A DNA stretch of 64,000 bases from JAFMJV01 sp963800275 (GTDB taxonomy: Bacteria; Chloroflexota; Limnocylindria; Limnocylindrales; CSP1-4): assembly GCA_963800275.1 (NCBI GenBank), contig CAWDAI010000007.1, forward strand, positions 248,001-312,000. Reading direction: 5' to 3'. Position numbers and translations under genes: made by a program. Within the stretch, counting starts at the first letter, position 1. Every line of letters begins with the position of its first letter. Positions 18,157 through 32,658 of the stretch are shown piece after piece. The notes beneath the pieces are model-generated. The model had not been told where the DNA came from. It saw nothing but the letters and a program-made list of their open reading frames with translations, and made no database searches.

Positions 18157-18569
18157 CCGAGTGGGAGGCGCTGCTGCGGCTGGTCCTGGCGGCGGTGGCC
18201 GGCGCCTTCGTGGGGTTGGACCGGGAGATCCGTCAGAAGCCGGCCGGCCTGCGGACCAACGCCATCGTCGCCACCGGCGCGGCCATGTTCACCATCGTGG
18301 GCATCCTCGCCTTCGGTGAGGGCGACCCGAGCTCGCGCATCGCTGCCCAGATCGTGACCGGAGTGGGTTTCCTCGGTGCCGGCGCCATCATCCAGCAGCG
18401 CGCCGGGGTCGAGGGTCTGACCACCGCGGCCGGCATCTGGGGCGCGGCGGCCGTAGGCATGGCCTTTGGGGCCGGCCTCTACATCCTGGGCCTCGGCGGG
18501 ACCATCCTGCTGATGACCCTGCTCACCCTCATCGGCGTCGTCGAAGGCTACTTCAAGCACTCGCCATAG
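18153..18569 (+). CDS. MgtC/SapB-family membrane protein
   Basis: A 138-residue membrane protein of the MgtC/SapB/YhiD family. It keeps the conserved LDREIRQKPAGLRTNAIVATGAA loop (reported here only as a landmark, ending near residue 48), and GVGFLGAGAIIQQ followed by EGLTTAAGIWGAAAVGMA. Four helices are predicted. It lacks the C-terminal regulatory domain of true MgtC, so it is the short, function-unknown class. It is translationally coupled to the LLM gene. Confidence 0.9.
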   Translation: MTEWEALLRLVLAAVAGAFVGLDREIRQKPAGLRTNAIVATGAAMFTIVGILAFGEGDPSSRIAAQIVTGVGFLGAGAIIQQRAGVEGLTTAAGIWGAAAVGMAFGAGLYILGLGGTILLMTLLTLIGVVEGYFKHSP

Positions 18570-18588
18570 GGCGCTTGGGGGACCGTGG

Positions 18589-21960
<3,372 letters not shown>

Positions 21961-21961
21961 G

Positions 21962-23984
<2,023 letters not shown>

Positions 23985-24040
23985 CCGTGGTCGTTCGCGG
24001 GTCCGTGCATGCTACCGAGAACGGCCGTCGCCTGTCCCCC

Positions 24041-25765
24041 TCAGCCCCGGCTGCGCTCGATGAGGACGGCCGCGGACAGGGGCGGCAGCTCCAGTCGCGC
24101 CCCGTCGAGAGCCACCTCCGGGTCCGAGGCCAGGGCCAGCGCCAGCTCTCGCGGAAGCACTGGCGAGCGCGTCGCGTCCGACACGTTGACGGCCAGGACG
24201 CGGGTCCCCAGGTCCGCCACCAGCCACCCTGCCTCGACCTCGGCACGGACGCTGGGACGCCCGGCGGTAGGCGGGTTTCCGGTGGCCGCCCGCAGCGCGA
24301 TCAGCCGCCGATGCCATTCGAGCAGGGAAGCGTGGGGCTCGCGTGCGGTCTCCCCGCGGTCGAGCCTGGAGGCCTCGAAGGTCGCCTCCGCCATCGGGTC
24401 CGGGACGTCCTCCGGGGCCCAGCCGAAGGCCGCGAACTCGCGGCGGCGCCCCGTGCGCACCGCCTCGGCCAGGTCGTCGTCGGTGAAATCGGCGAAGAAG
24501 CGGAAGGGCGTCGAGGCGCCCCACTCCTCGCCCTGGAACAGGAGGGGCACGAAGGGCCCACACAGGACCAGGGCCGCGGCCACCCGCAGCGCCCGCGGAT
24601 CGACCAGCTCCGACAGCCGCTCACCGCGGGCCCGGTTGCCCACCTGGTCGTGGTTCTGGGCGTAGCCCAGGAAGCGCGTCAGGGCCAGGCCATCGCTGCT
24701 GCGGCCGTGGCGTCGTCCGCGATGAGCGGAGTAGCGGCCCTCGTAGACCCAGCCCCGCTCGATGGCGCGGGCGAGGTCGGGCAGGCCAGCGAAGTCCTCG
24801 TAGTAGCCACCGTGCTCGCCGGTGAGCGTGGTGTGCAGGGCGTGGTGGAAGTCGTCGCTCCATTGGGCGTCCAGGCCGTAGCCGCCCAGCTCGCGAGCAC
24901 GCACGACGCGCGGATCGTTGAGGTCGCTCTCCGCGATGAGCACGAGCGGACGACGGAGCTCGTCCGCCAGCTCCTTCACGCTCAGCGACAGCTCTTCGAG
25001 CAGGTGGATCGCGGTGAGGTCGACGAACGCGTGCACGGCATCGAGGCGCAAGCCATCGATGTGGTAGTCGCGCAGCCAGCCGAGCGCGTTGTCGATGATG
25101 AAACGGCGGACCTCGTCGGCACCGGCGTCACCCAGGTTGACGGCCCCACCCCAGGGCGTCTTGAAGCGGTCGGTCACATATGGCCCGAACGCCGGCAGAT
25201 AGCAGCCCTCCGGGCCGAGGTGGTTGTAGACCACGTCGAGGAGCACGGACAGGCCCAGGCCGTGGCAGGCATCAACGAAGCGCTTGAGGCCGTCCGGCCC
25301 GCCGTAGGGCTCATGGACCGCATAGAACCCGGCCACGTCGTAGCCCCAGCCGCGCTGGCCCGGGAAGGCGTGTACCGGCATCAGCTCGACGTGGCTGATG
25401 CCCAGCTCGACGAGCGAACCCAAGTGCTCGATGGCGCCGTCGAAGGTGCCCGCCTCGCTGAAGGTCCCGATGTGCAGCTCGTACACCACGCCGTCGGCCA
25501 GCGGCGTGGGACGGAAGCCGGCGTCGTGCCACGCGTACCGCTCGTGATCCACCCGCTGAGCGGGTCCGTGCACTCCTTGGGGCAGGCGTGGGGCGCGCGG
25601 ATCGGGACGCGCTGGCCCGCCGTCGATGGAGAAGGCGTAGTCGGTGTCGAAGGGCACCTCCGACCCCCGCCACCAGCCATCGGACTCCTTCGTCATGGGC
25701 AGGTTCCGTCCAGCCACCACCAGCTCCACCCGCTCGGCGGCCGGGGCCCACACCCGTGTGCTCAC
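24041..25765 (-). CDS. treZ: Malto-oligosyltrehalose trehalohydrolase
   Basis: GH13 hydrolase that releases trehalose from maltooligosyl-trehalose made by TreY, 574 residues. Catalytic residues are visible: Asp242 (GLRLDAVHAF), Glu279 (LIAESDLND) and Asp373 (QNHDQVGNR). An N-terminal CBM48-like domain (VSTRVWAPAAERVELV) precedes the barrel. The GTG start at 25765 overlaps the treY stop by four bases (GTGA); longer upstream frames only shadow treY. Cytoplasmic, paired with TreY. Confidence 0.95.
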   Translation of the reverse strand: MSTRVWAPAAERVELVVAGRNLPMTKESDGWWRGSEVPFDTDYAFSIDGGPARPDPRAPRLPQGVHGPAQRVDHERYAWHDAGFRPTPLADGVVYELHIGTFSEAGTFDGAIEHLGSLVELGISHVELMPVHAFPGQRGWGYDVAGFYAVHEPYGGPDGLKRFVDACHGLGLSVLLDVVYNHLGPEGCYLPAFGPYVTDRFKTPWGGAVNLGDAGADEVRRFIIDNALGWLRDYHIDGLRLDAVHAFVDLTAIHLLEELSLSVKELADELRRPLVLIAESDLNDPRVVRARELGGYGLDAQWSDDFHHALHTTLTGEHGGYYEDFAGLPDLARAIERGWVYEGRYSAHRGRRHGRSSDGLALTRFLGYAQNHDQVGNRARGERLSELVDPRALRVAAALVLCGPFVPLLFQGEEWGASTPFRFFADFTDDDLAEAVRTGRRREFAAFGWAPEDVPDPMAEATFEASRLDRGETAREPHASLLEWHRRLIALRAATGNPPTAGRPSVRAEVEAGWLVADLGTRVLAVNVSDATRSPVLPRELALALASDPEVALDGARLELPPLSAAVLIERSRG

Positions 25766-28560
25766 GCCTCGCCCCGCTCGAGCAGCGCGACCGGGAAGCG
25801 GCTCAACGCCTGAGCCACGCGCAGGCCGCGGGATGTGGGAGACACGCGGTGGAGATCGCCGGTCAGCACGTTTCGCCAGCGTCCGGCCGGCAGCTCTACC
25901 CGTGTGCTGCCCCAGCGTGAGGCTGGGGCCACCAGCCGGGCGCCGATGCGTCCCCGGGCCAGCCGCAGGGGCAGCCGCGGCACGACCGCGGCGACACGCC
26001 CGTCTCGAGCGAAGGCCACGACGTGGTCGGCCGCCGGCCCGGACACTTCCAGGGGCTGGTACGAGGCACCGGGGGCGAAGGCCTCGCTGCGGCGCGCTCG
26101 CAGCGCCAGCGCCTGCCGCATGAGCCACAGCTTGGGCAACCCGGCGTCGACTTCCGCCATGATCGTCGCGGCGCCGGGGCCCCGGCGGGGGTCGGCCTCG
26201 AGCGCCTCTTCCAGGCCGGTCAGCAGTCGGTCGCGCAGCTCGAAGTCCACCGCCCGGCGATTGTCCGGGTCGACCAGGGAGAGGTCCCACAGCTCCGTCC
26301 CCTGGTAGATGTCCGGCACCCCCGGCGAGGTGAGCTTCAGCAGCAGCTGCGAGAGCGAGTTGACCCGCCCTGCCCGGACGAACGGGCCGATCGACCGCTC
26401 CAGCTCGGCGATGAACCTGTCATCAGCGAGGAGGTTGCGCACGAAACGGTCCAACGATGCCTCGTAGGCCTCATCGGGCGCGGTCCAGGACGTGCGCTGC
26501 TTGGCCTCGCGCGCCGCTTTGAGGAGGTACGCGGAGAGGCGGTCCGCATCGATGGGCCAGGCACCGACCAGCGTCTGCGCGGCGAGGTAGCCCATCACCG
26601 GGTCGAACGGCGTCTCGCGCCACGAGCGGCGGAACCGCCGCATCCAGCGCTCGGCGAGCTTCCTCCAGCGTTCGGGGGCCTCGGAAAGAGCGGCGATCCG
26701 GACGCGCACGTCCTCGCTGCGCTTGGTGTCGTGGGTGGACGTGGACAGCATCGCCGCCGGCCAGTCGGCCGCCCGCGCTGCATTGGCCCCGTGGTATGCC
26801 TCCACGCTCGTGCCGAAGTGGCCGGGCTCGCAGCCGACGTCGTTGAGCGCGACCAGTCGCACGTAGCGGTAGAAGGCGGTGTCCTCGATCCCCTTGGCCA
26901 TGACCGCGCCGGTGAACTGCTGGAAGCGGCCACACAGCTCGGTCTCTGCCTCACCGCTGACCCGCAGCATGAGGATGTCACCGAGGAACCCCAGCAGCTC
27001 CGGATCGATGTCCGCACGTTGCTCGCGGGCCCTGGCCACCGCCGTTTCGATGACCGTCCGGTCGAGGTCGCTGATGGCGCCATCCCGGGGTCGCACGTAC
27101 GTGCGGTAGACGGGCATCGAGGTCGCCACCGCCCGCACGGCGTCCCGCAGCTCGCGCCGGGTGAAGTCGCGGAAGCGCCGCTGGTTCTCGCAGATGTCCA
27201 CGAACGTGGCCGCGAGGCGATTGACCTCCGACGCGAGCGTCTCGTTCGCGATGAGCGCCCGTGTCTCGTAGGTCACCGTCTCGAAGTCGCGCTCCTCGCC
27301 GGTCAGGCGGCGGTGCAGCTCGGTCATCGGCGCCTCCGCCTCGGGATCGATGAAGAGGCCTACCGTGTCGCGCAGGAAGTCGTAGCCGGTGGTCCCATCG
27401 ACGGGCCAGTCCTCGCGCAACGGCTCGCCGGGCATGAGGATCTTCTCGACCACGATCCAGCCACGCCGGACCGACCGTCGCAGGCGCTGGGTGTAGGTCG
27501 TGGGATCGAGCAGCCCGTCGGGGTGGTCGACCCTGATGCCGTCGAGCACGCCGCGCTCGACCCAGTGCTGGACCCGGGCGTGGGAATCCTGGAACACCGT
27601 GGGGTCCTCCACGCGTAGGCCGATGAGCGTGGTCACATCGAAGAATCGGCGGTAGCCAAGCTCGGCGCCGGCTGAGCGCCAATAGGCCACGCGGTAGTTC
27701 TGGATGGAGAGCAATCCGTCCATCTGGTCGGGGTCGGCCGCGGTGGCTCCCAGCTGCGCATCGAGCGTGTCGCGCACACGCGGCTGCTCGTCGAGCAGCC
27801 GTCCCAGCCAGGCCTGCAGCACCGACTTGTCCCGATGGCGCCCGAGGATGCTCTCACGGTCGGTCACGGTCGAGCGGGGCAGGGAGCGGAAGGCCTCGGC
27901 GAGATAGGCCAGCTCGCTGGAGCGGGCCGAGCGCGCGGCCGGGCCCAGCACCCGATAGAGCGACCGCGGCGACAGCGGCAGCACGTGATCGAAGTAGCGC
28001 AGGCTGATCGTGCCGCCGTGACGCTCCAGCTGCAGCTCGCCACGCTCGATGACCCGTCCGTAGTGGTCGCCCAGGATCGGTAGCAGGACGTTGTTGCGGT
28101 CGCGTGCCTCGGGTGGATCCCAGTCCACGTCGAAGTAGTCGGCATAGCGGCTCGACGGGCCGTTCTCCAGCACATCCCACCACCACGGGTTCTCAGGGCC
28201 CGAGATGGCCATGTGGTTGGGCACGATATCGAGGACCTGGCCCAGGCCGGCCCCGGCCAGGCGGCGCGACATGCGCCGATGCGCCCGTGCGCCGCCGAGG
28301 TCCTCGTTGACCCGCCGGGGATCGACCACGTCGTACCCGTGCTCGCTGCCCGGCGCCGCCTGCAGGTAGGGCGACAGGTAGGCGTGGCTGACCCCGAGGC
28401 GCGCGAGGTAGTCGCTCACGGCGGCGGCATCCGCGAAGCCGAAGGAGGGTCTCAGTTGCAGGCGATAGGTAGACGATGGGATGACCCGCGCCGGCCTTCG
28501 CTTCAACGTCCCTTGCCGGGTCCGCCCGGGTGGCGTCGTCGGTTCAGCCGTTTTCGCCAT
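25762..28560 (-). CDS. treY: Malto-oligosyltrehalose synthase
   Basis: GH13 intramolecular transglucosylase that isomerises the reducing end of alpha-glucans to a trehalose unit, 932 residues. The N-terminus has the family start STYRLQL...FGFADAA and LGVSHAYLSPYLQA. Nucleophile Asp345 (GIRVDHPDGL), acid/base Glu372 (IVVEKILMPGE) and STHDTKRSEDVR are present. It is the first gene of the trehalose/GlgE run. The 176 bases upstream separate it from the heliorhodopsin operon on the same strand. Confidence 0.95.
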   Translation of the reverse strand: MAKTAEPTTPPGRTRQGTLKRRPARVIPSSTYRLQLRPSFGFADAAAVSDYLARLGVSHAYLSPYLQAAPGSEHGYDVVDPRRVNEDLGGARAHRRMSRRLAGAGLGQVLDIVPNHMAISGPENPWWWDVLENGPSSRYADYFDVDWDPPEARDRNNVLLPILGDHYGRVIERGELQLERHGGTISLRYFDHVLPLSPRSLYRVLGPAARSARSSELAYLAEAFRSLPRSTVTDRESILGRHRDKSVLQAWLGRLLDEQPRVRDTLDAQLGATAADPDQMDGLLSIQNYRVAYWRSAGAELGYRRFFDVTTLIGLRVEDPTVFQDSHARVQHWVERGVLDGIRVDHPDGLLDPTTYTQRLRRSVRRGWIVVEKILMPGEPLREDWPVDGTTGYDFLRDTVGLFIDPEAEAPMTELHRRLTGEERDFETVTYETRALIANETLASEVNRLAATFVDICENQRRFRDFTRRELRDAVRAVATSMPVYRTYVRPRDGAISDLDRTVIETAVARAREQRADIDPELLGFLGDILMLRVSGEAETELCGRFQQFTGAVMAKGIEDTAFYRYVRLVALNDVGCEPGHFGTSVEAYHGANAARAADWPAAMLSTSTHDTKRSEDVRVRIAALSEAPERWRKLAERWMRRFRRSWRETPFDPVMGYLAAQTLVGAWPIDADRLSAYLLKAAREAKQRTSWTAPDEAYEASLDRFVRNLLADDRFIAELERSIGPFVRAGRVNSLSQLLLKLTSPGVPDIYQGTELWDLSLVDPDNRRAVDFELRDRLLTGLEEALEADPRRGPGAATIMAEVDAGLPKLWLMRQALALRARRSEAFAPGASYQPLEVSGPAADHVVAFARDGRVAAVVPRLPLRLARGRIGARLVAPASRWGSTRVELPAGRWRNVLTGDLHRVSPTSRGLRVAQALSRFPVALLERGEA

Positions 28561-28736
28561 CCTCGTCCTGTGTCGGCGCGCGTTCGAACGGGGCCATCGA
28601 GCTCATCGGTCACCTCGGGTGGGCATGGAGTGCTGTCAGTATCAGCGTAGACCCACGCACCGGCTGTTCCGGATCTCGCGGGCCCTGTCAGACCTTGCGC
28701 CAACGTTGCAGGTGGAGCCGTCTGGAGGCCCCGAGT

Positions 28737-29363
28737 CTACTGCTCTGCGCCCGGCGTCCCTTGCGGTGCGGGCTCGTCGAAGAAGCTGATGAGATCGATC
28801 ATGCCGCCGATCGCGTCAACGCCGAACTCCTCCCGTTGACCCGGGGCCAGGACGTACTTGCCGGTCGATTCGGGATCAACGGCTGAGACGGCGACCCAAT
28901 AGGTTCCTGTCTCAGGCGCCTGCGATCGCACCGTTCCGTAGTTGATGAAGCCCAGGCCTCCATGGACCTCACGCGGCGGATCCGCTGCCGGCTCGAAGGC
29001 CACGCCACCGACGACCCCGGCTCGATCCGCAAGCATGGCCACGGCATCGCCGCCCAGGCTTGCCTCAGGCAAGCCCGGCCCCAGGAGCACGAAGGTCGCA
29101 GCCACGGCTCCGCGGGCATCCGGTGCGGTCATGCCGACCACGAGGGGATCACCGGCTTGGAGGTCCATCCGATACCAATCGATCTCGCCGGGCTCGGCGA
29201 GCACGGCACCGATGGCCCGCGACAGCGTGGGGTCCTCGAGGACGACGGCCTCCTCCGGGGATGAAGCGTCCTGGTTCGAGACCGACGGCGCATGGCCTGC
29301 GGCCGCGGCCGGGAGCAGCAGCAGCGCCAGGGTGGCAGCGAGGACGTCCCGATGCCTGCTCAC
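28737..29363 (-). CDS. Exported protein coupled to heliorhodopsin (PPC-like fold suspected)
   Basis: A 208-residue protein with an N-terminal signal peptide (residues ~1-22, cut near AAAAGHA) and no lipobox. The mature part is predicted mostly beta. The segments GEIDWYRMDLQAGDPLVVG, FVLLGPGLP, GTYWVAVSAVDP and GKYVLAPG recall bacterial pre-peptidase (PPC-like) beta-sandwich domains. That link is by eye and unproven. The GTG start overlaps the heliorhodopsin stop by four bases (GTGA), so the two are made together. Function unknown; an extracellular partner of the rhodopsin is my inference. Confidence 0.75.
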   Translation of the reverse strand: MSRHRDVLAATLALLLLPAAAAGHAPSVSNQDASSPEEAVVLEDPTLSRAIGAVLAEPGEIDWYRMDLQAGDPLVVGMTAPDARGAVAATFVLLGPGLPEASLGGDAVAMLADRAGVVGGVAFEPAADPPREVHGGLGFINYGTVRSQAPETGTYWVAVSAVDPESTGKYVLAPGQREEFGVDAIGGMIDLISFFDEPAPQGTPGAEQ

Positions 29364-30193
29364 GGCCGCAAGGTCCCGAAGAAGACCTGCCATGCCAGCA
29401 GGGTCTTGGCAAAGAGGCTCAACAGCATGTACGTCTTCTCGCCCGCAAGGTAGTCGCGCCAACGCCCTACCTTGCGGTACTGCAGGATCATGGTGATGGC
29501 GAAGACGTTGAAGCTCACGAAGAGCGAGACGAAGATGATGTAGACGAACGTCGGCACGCTCGCGGCACCCGGCTCGGTCGAGGCCGACCAGAGCGCGATG
29601 CCGATGACGATCCAGGGCACGAGCCCCGCGATGACGCCGAAGATATAGTGGTTCCACTGCACCTTCTCGCGGCCCTGATTGGCGGACTCCATCGACCAGC
29701 CGAAGAGGTTCATGGCTGCGTTCGCACCGAAGATGGCCACCAGCGTGCCGATCTCCTGGATGCCGGAGAGCGCCGCGATGACGACGATCATGACGCTCGA
29801 GCTGAGGGCGTACTCGATCCACCGTGCCGGCGCGATGTGCTCACCCAGCCTGCGCTCATACCAGCCACGGGCGGGCCAGGCGAGGAGCGCATGGGCGCCC
29901 GCGCTGAGGAAGAAGAAGAGCGCGACAGCGGGACCGATGGGCAGGTCGAACAGGGTCCGCTGTGCCTGGACCAGGGTCTCGGTCGCGCTGTCGAAGGTCA
30001 GGTAGCTCGTGACCACGGGCGAGGTCACGAGCTCCGCCGCAGCCAATGAGATGGCCAGGATGATGAGTCCCTGCAGCGCATGCAAGCCGGAGAGCGATGC
30101 GTTCCAACGGAAAAGGCTGTGGCGTCGTTCGTCGGAGATGACCACTGCCGTTGAGGTCAGCTCCGTGACCGGGGCCTTGGTGTCTGCGTTCAT
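29360..30193 (-). CDS. Heliorhodopsin
   Basis: Seven-helix retinal protein of the heliorhodopsin family, 277 residues. It keeps the family's diagnostic helix 3, RWIEYALSSSVMIV, with counterion Glu127 (Glu107 of HeR 48C12). Helix 4 has LVAIFGANAAMNLFGW and helix 5 has AGLVPWIVI. Helix 7 is SLFAKTLLAWQVFFGTL, with retinal Schiff-base Lys263. Heliorhodopsins sit inverted in the membrane (N-terminus inside), do not pump ions and are proposed light sensors or enzyme regulators. The SD is GAGGGGG ten bases before the ATG. It starts an operon with the exported protein; no carotenoid or retinal genes are in the window. Confidence 0.95.
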   Translation of the reverse strand: MNADTKAPVTELTSTAVVISDERRHSLFRWNASLSGLHALQGLIILAISLAAAELVTSPVVTSYLTFDSATETLVQAQRTLFDLPIGPAVALFFFLSAGAHALLAWPARGWYERRLGEHIAPARWIEYALSSSVMIVVIAALSGIQEIGTLVAIFGANAAMNLFGWSMESANQGREKVQWNHYIFGVIAGLVPWIVIGIALWSASTEPGAASVPTFVYIIFVSLFVSFNVFAITMILQYRKVGRWRDYLAGEKTYMLLSLFAKTLLAWQVFFGTLRP

Positions 30194-30222
30194 GGACGCG
30201 CGTCCCCCTCGTCGTTCTAAGT

Positions 30223-30231
30223 TGGTATAAT
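30223..30231 (+). promoter_or_regulatory. Extended -10 promoter for a leaderless gene
   Basis: TGGTATAAT is a perfect extended -10 element (TGN-TATAAT). No -35 is seen, and none is needed for this class. It ends eight bases before the ATG at 30240, which places the transcription start at or next to the A of the start codon. The AT-rich element also lies in the promoter region of the divergent heliorhodopsin operon. Confidence 0.7.
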
Positions 30232-30239
30232 GTTTGTCT

Positions 30240-30620
30240 ATGGTACGTGAGAGTCATCCATCGCGTCAAGCGCGGCCTTCCCCTGCGAGCACGTCGTCCG
30301 GCCCTGCGAACGGCAACGGTGGCGTGCGCGGCGCCCTGCGCGCGATCCTCGACTGGTATTTCCGGGACCCCCGCAGTGGCAGAGTGGTGCTGGGGCAACG
30401 ACCCAACCTGCCGATCATCCTGTGGGGCGCGACCTTGGTCGCCCGGCAACTGGCAGAGGATGGATCGGATGTCGAGCGACTGCTTGACTGGACCTCCCTC
30501 GCGTTCCTGGGTTGGTGGGCCATCGACGAGCTGGTACGAGGCGTGGACCCGTTTCGTCGGACGCTGGGACTCGCGGGCTGTCTCTTCGTGGCCTGGGGTG
30601 TGCTTTCCCGCGTGGGCTGA
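30240..30620 (+). CDS. Hypothetical membrane protein, leaderless, divergent from heliorhodopsin
   Basis: A 126-residue protein with a Ser/Pro-rich N-terminus, then RAILDWYFRDPRSGRVVLGQ, and two hydrophobic segments (LPIILWGATLVARQL and TLGLAGCLFVAWGVL) around a Trp-rich region (FLGWWAIDELVRGVDPFRR). I do not recognise the family. There is no SD; the extended -10 element ends eight bases upstream, so the mRNA is probably leaderless. Its gene start is 46 bases from the heliorhodopsin start, so the two promoters overlap. Confidence 0.7.
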   Translation: MVRESHPSRQARPSPASTSSGPANGNGGVRGALRAILDWYFRDPRSGRVVLGQRPNLPIILWGATLVARQLAEDGSDVERLLDWTSLAFLGWWAIDELVRGVDPFRRTLGLAGCLFVAWGVLSRVG

Positions 30621-30670
30621 CCGCTGGTCGGACGAGGCGCGCCCTCCGAGGGTGCCGCCCACCCGCCATG

Positions 30671-31597
30671 TCAAGTCACCGTCAGGGCCCAGGCAAGTGC
30701 GAGCAGCGCCAGGCCGCTCGCCTGGGCCACCCAGCCGGCCTGGCGCAGGACGCGCGATCCGGCCCAGCTGGCTGCCACGCCCAGGCCGCCCAGCACGCTG
30801 GCCGCGAGGCCCAGTGCCAGTCCTGGGGCTGTGGGACCGGCCAGCCACAGGAGCACCCAGGCACAGGCGTAGATGAGGACGGTGAGCAGCAGCAGCGCCC
30901 GGCGGGCCTGATCGACCCCCAGCCGATCGGCCAGGCTGGGTGCGCCCACTGTGCGATCGAGGTCGAGGTCGGCGAGGCTGTTGGCGAGGTGGATCGCCGG
31001 GCCGGCTAACGCGGCGAGGAGCATCAGCAACGGCCAGCCCTGCAGGAGGCCGCCGGGCACCGCCAGCCAGACCCAGCCGAAGAGCGCGGGCAGGGCGATG
31101 GAGAAGCACAGCCAGCCCAGGCCCCGGCGACGGAGCGAAACGTCATAGGCGATCCCGCACCCGTAACCCAGGGCCGCCAGCAGCAGCACCGTCGGGCCGA
31201 ACCAAGCGGAGACCAGGATCCCGACGGCCCCACCGACGACGACGACGGCCCAGGCCGCCCGCCTCGAGACGACGCCGCTGGGGATCGGCTTGGTCCGACC
31301 GGCGCGTCGGTCCGCATCGGCGTCGACGAGGTCGTTGAGACTCCCGATCGAGAACTGGAAGCCCAACATGGCGAAGGCCAGCACGCCGGCCACGGGCAGC
31401 GCCGCCCCAGCCACCAGCGCCAGCGCCGCGACCAGGAGCGCATCGAGCAGCGATGGGACCGGGTGCAGGACGGTCAGGGCCAGGGCGGCCCGCCGCAGGC
31501 CCGCTGCCGGCACGTGCCCAGCGCCCTCGCCCCCGCCATGGTTCGGCTCGACGACCCGACGCTGCTCCCCGTCCGGCATGCTCATGGCCCCAAGCAT
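30671..31597 (-). CDS. UbiA-family prenyltransferase
   Basis: Membrane prenyltransferase of 308 residues with about eight helices. The first Asp-rich motif is NDLVDADAD (Asn88, Asp89, Asp92, Asp96), followed by RAGRTKPIPSG. The second, weaker motif is YDVSLRRRG. UbiA enzymes attach isoprenoid chains to quinone precursors, haem, chlorophyll or glycerol lipids; the acceptor cannot be told here. The N-terminal ~35 residues are polar and the start is uncertain (ATG at 31597, 31585 or 31579). Confidence 0.85.
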   Translation of the reverse strand: MLGAMSMPDGEQRRVVEPNHGGGEGAGHVPAAGLRRAALALTVLHPVPSLLDALLVAALALVAGAALPVAGVLAFAMLGFQFSIGSLNDLVDADADRRAGRTKPIPSGVVSRRAAWAVVVVGGAVGILVSAWFGPTVLLLAALGYGCGIAYDVSLRRRGLGWLCFSIALPALFGWVWLAVPGGLLQGWPLLMLLAALAGPAIHLANSLADLDLDRTVGAPSLADRLGVDQARRALLLLTVLIYACAWVLLWLAGPTAPGLALGLAASVLGGLGVAASWAGSRVLRQAGWVAQASGLALLALAWALTVT

Positions 31598-31657
31598 GCA
31601 CCGATGTGCCAGCCTGACCGTGGTCGGCGTATCGTCATCAGCGCGCGGGCTTGCGGC

Positions 31658-32444
31658 TCAGCCGGCCACGGTCGTCGAACCCACGGGTGCGCCATCGACG
31701 GACGGGAACACGCTGAGGATCTGCAGGGGCATGGAACCCGTGTTGCGCAGCTGGTGCGCACCGGCCGGACCCTGGGGGCAAGCGAGTAGTCCGCCCGGAG
31801 CCATCGTGATAATCGCGACCCTGCGCATCCACCGCGACGCCCACGCCCGAGAGTACGTAGACGAGCTCGAAGGCATCGTGGTGGTGCAGCGCCATCCGGC
31901 CCGGCAGCGAGATGAGCTCCCCCACCAGCTCCGCTCCTGCCACGCGGGAGTCGATGATCCGCCCCCGTGCGGCGTCACTCCCCGGCGATCCCGGCGCCGT
32001 CCGCAGCTCGGTTGGTGCCACGTAGACCGAGCGTGCGCCGGGACCCGGGCTCGCGCCCGCGTCGAACGGGCTGCGGTCGGGCGTCGCCCCACCAGGCGAT
32101 GGATAGATACAGAGCAGCGTGAGGGGCAGGGGACCGGTGTTGCGGAAGCCATGGGCACCGGCGGGGCCGGCCGGACTGAGGACCGTTCCGCCGGGAGCGA
32201 TGGGGTTCTCGCCGCCATCGGCGTCGAGGGCAAGACCGGTGCCGCTCAGGACGAACTGGAACTCCATCATCGAGTGGTAGTGCAGCGGGATATCTCCGCC
32301 GATGGCGACCATCACCCCGAACAGGTCGGCACCGGACGTGGTCGCGTCGCACACGATGCTGATCGGGGCGTTGGGATAATCCTCGGGCGCGAAGATCCCC
32401 TCGGTCGGACTCCGGTACGACAGGCCGGCTGATGGCGTGGTCAT
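31658..32444 (-). pseudogene. Double-cupin protein, frameshifted as sequenced
   Basis: Bicupin with two homologous halves. Half one has HYHSMMEFQFVLSGTGLALDADG and IAPGGTVLSPAGPAGAHGFRN. Half two has HHHDAFELVYVLSGVGVAVDAQG. After VDAQGR the frame is lost, and the expected ITMAPGG...GPAGAHQLRNTG continues in another frame to a stop at 31658. Removing one base near 31814-31816 makes the two halves align without gaps (DADGGENPIAPGG against DAQGRIITMAPGG). The repaired protein is 261 residues. Start 32444 follows GGGAGAG. His-rich metal sites suggest a dioxygenase-like or sugar-binding cupin; substrate unknown. Confidence 0.8.
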
Positions 32445-32658
32445 GGCTGGCTCTCCCACGATCCTTGACTTGGACAGGCGCGACGCCGATCGCGCGCCAC
32501 GTGCCAGAGGATATCCACAGCTCCCGGCGCTGGTCGGCCTCCCGGTCAGTCAGTATGCTGGGGCCTTCCCCGATGGCAGGAGCCGATTGCAAGAGAGTTG
32601 TAATCCGACGACGGCAGGGCAGACGACTCCGAGACGATCCAGCCGATAGGCTCGGCTC

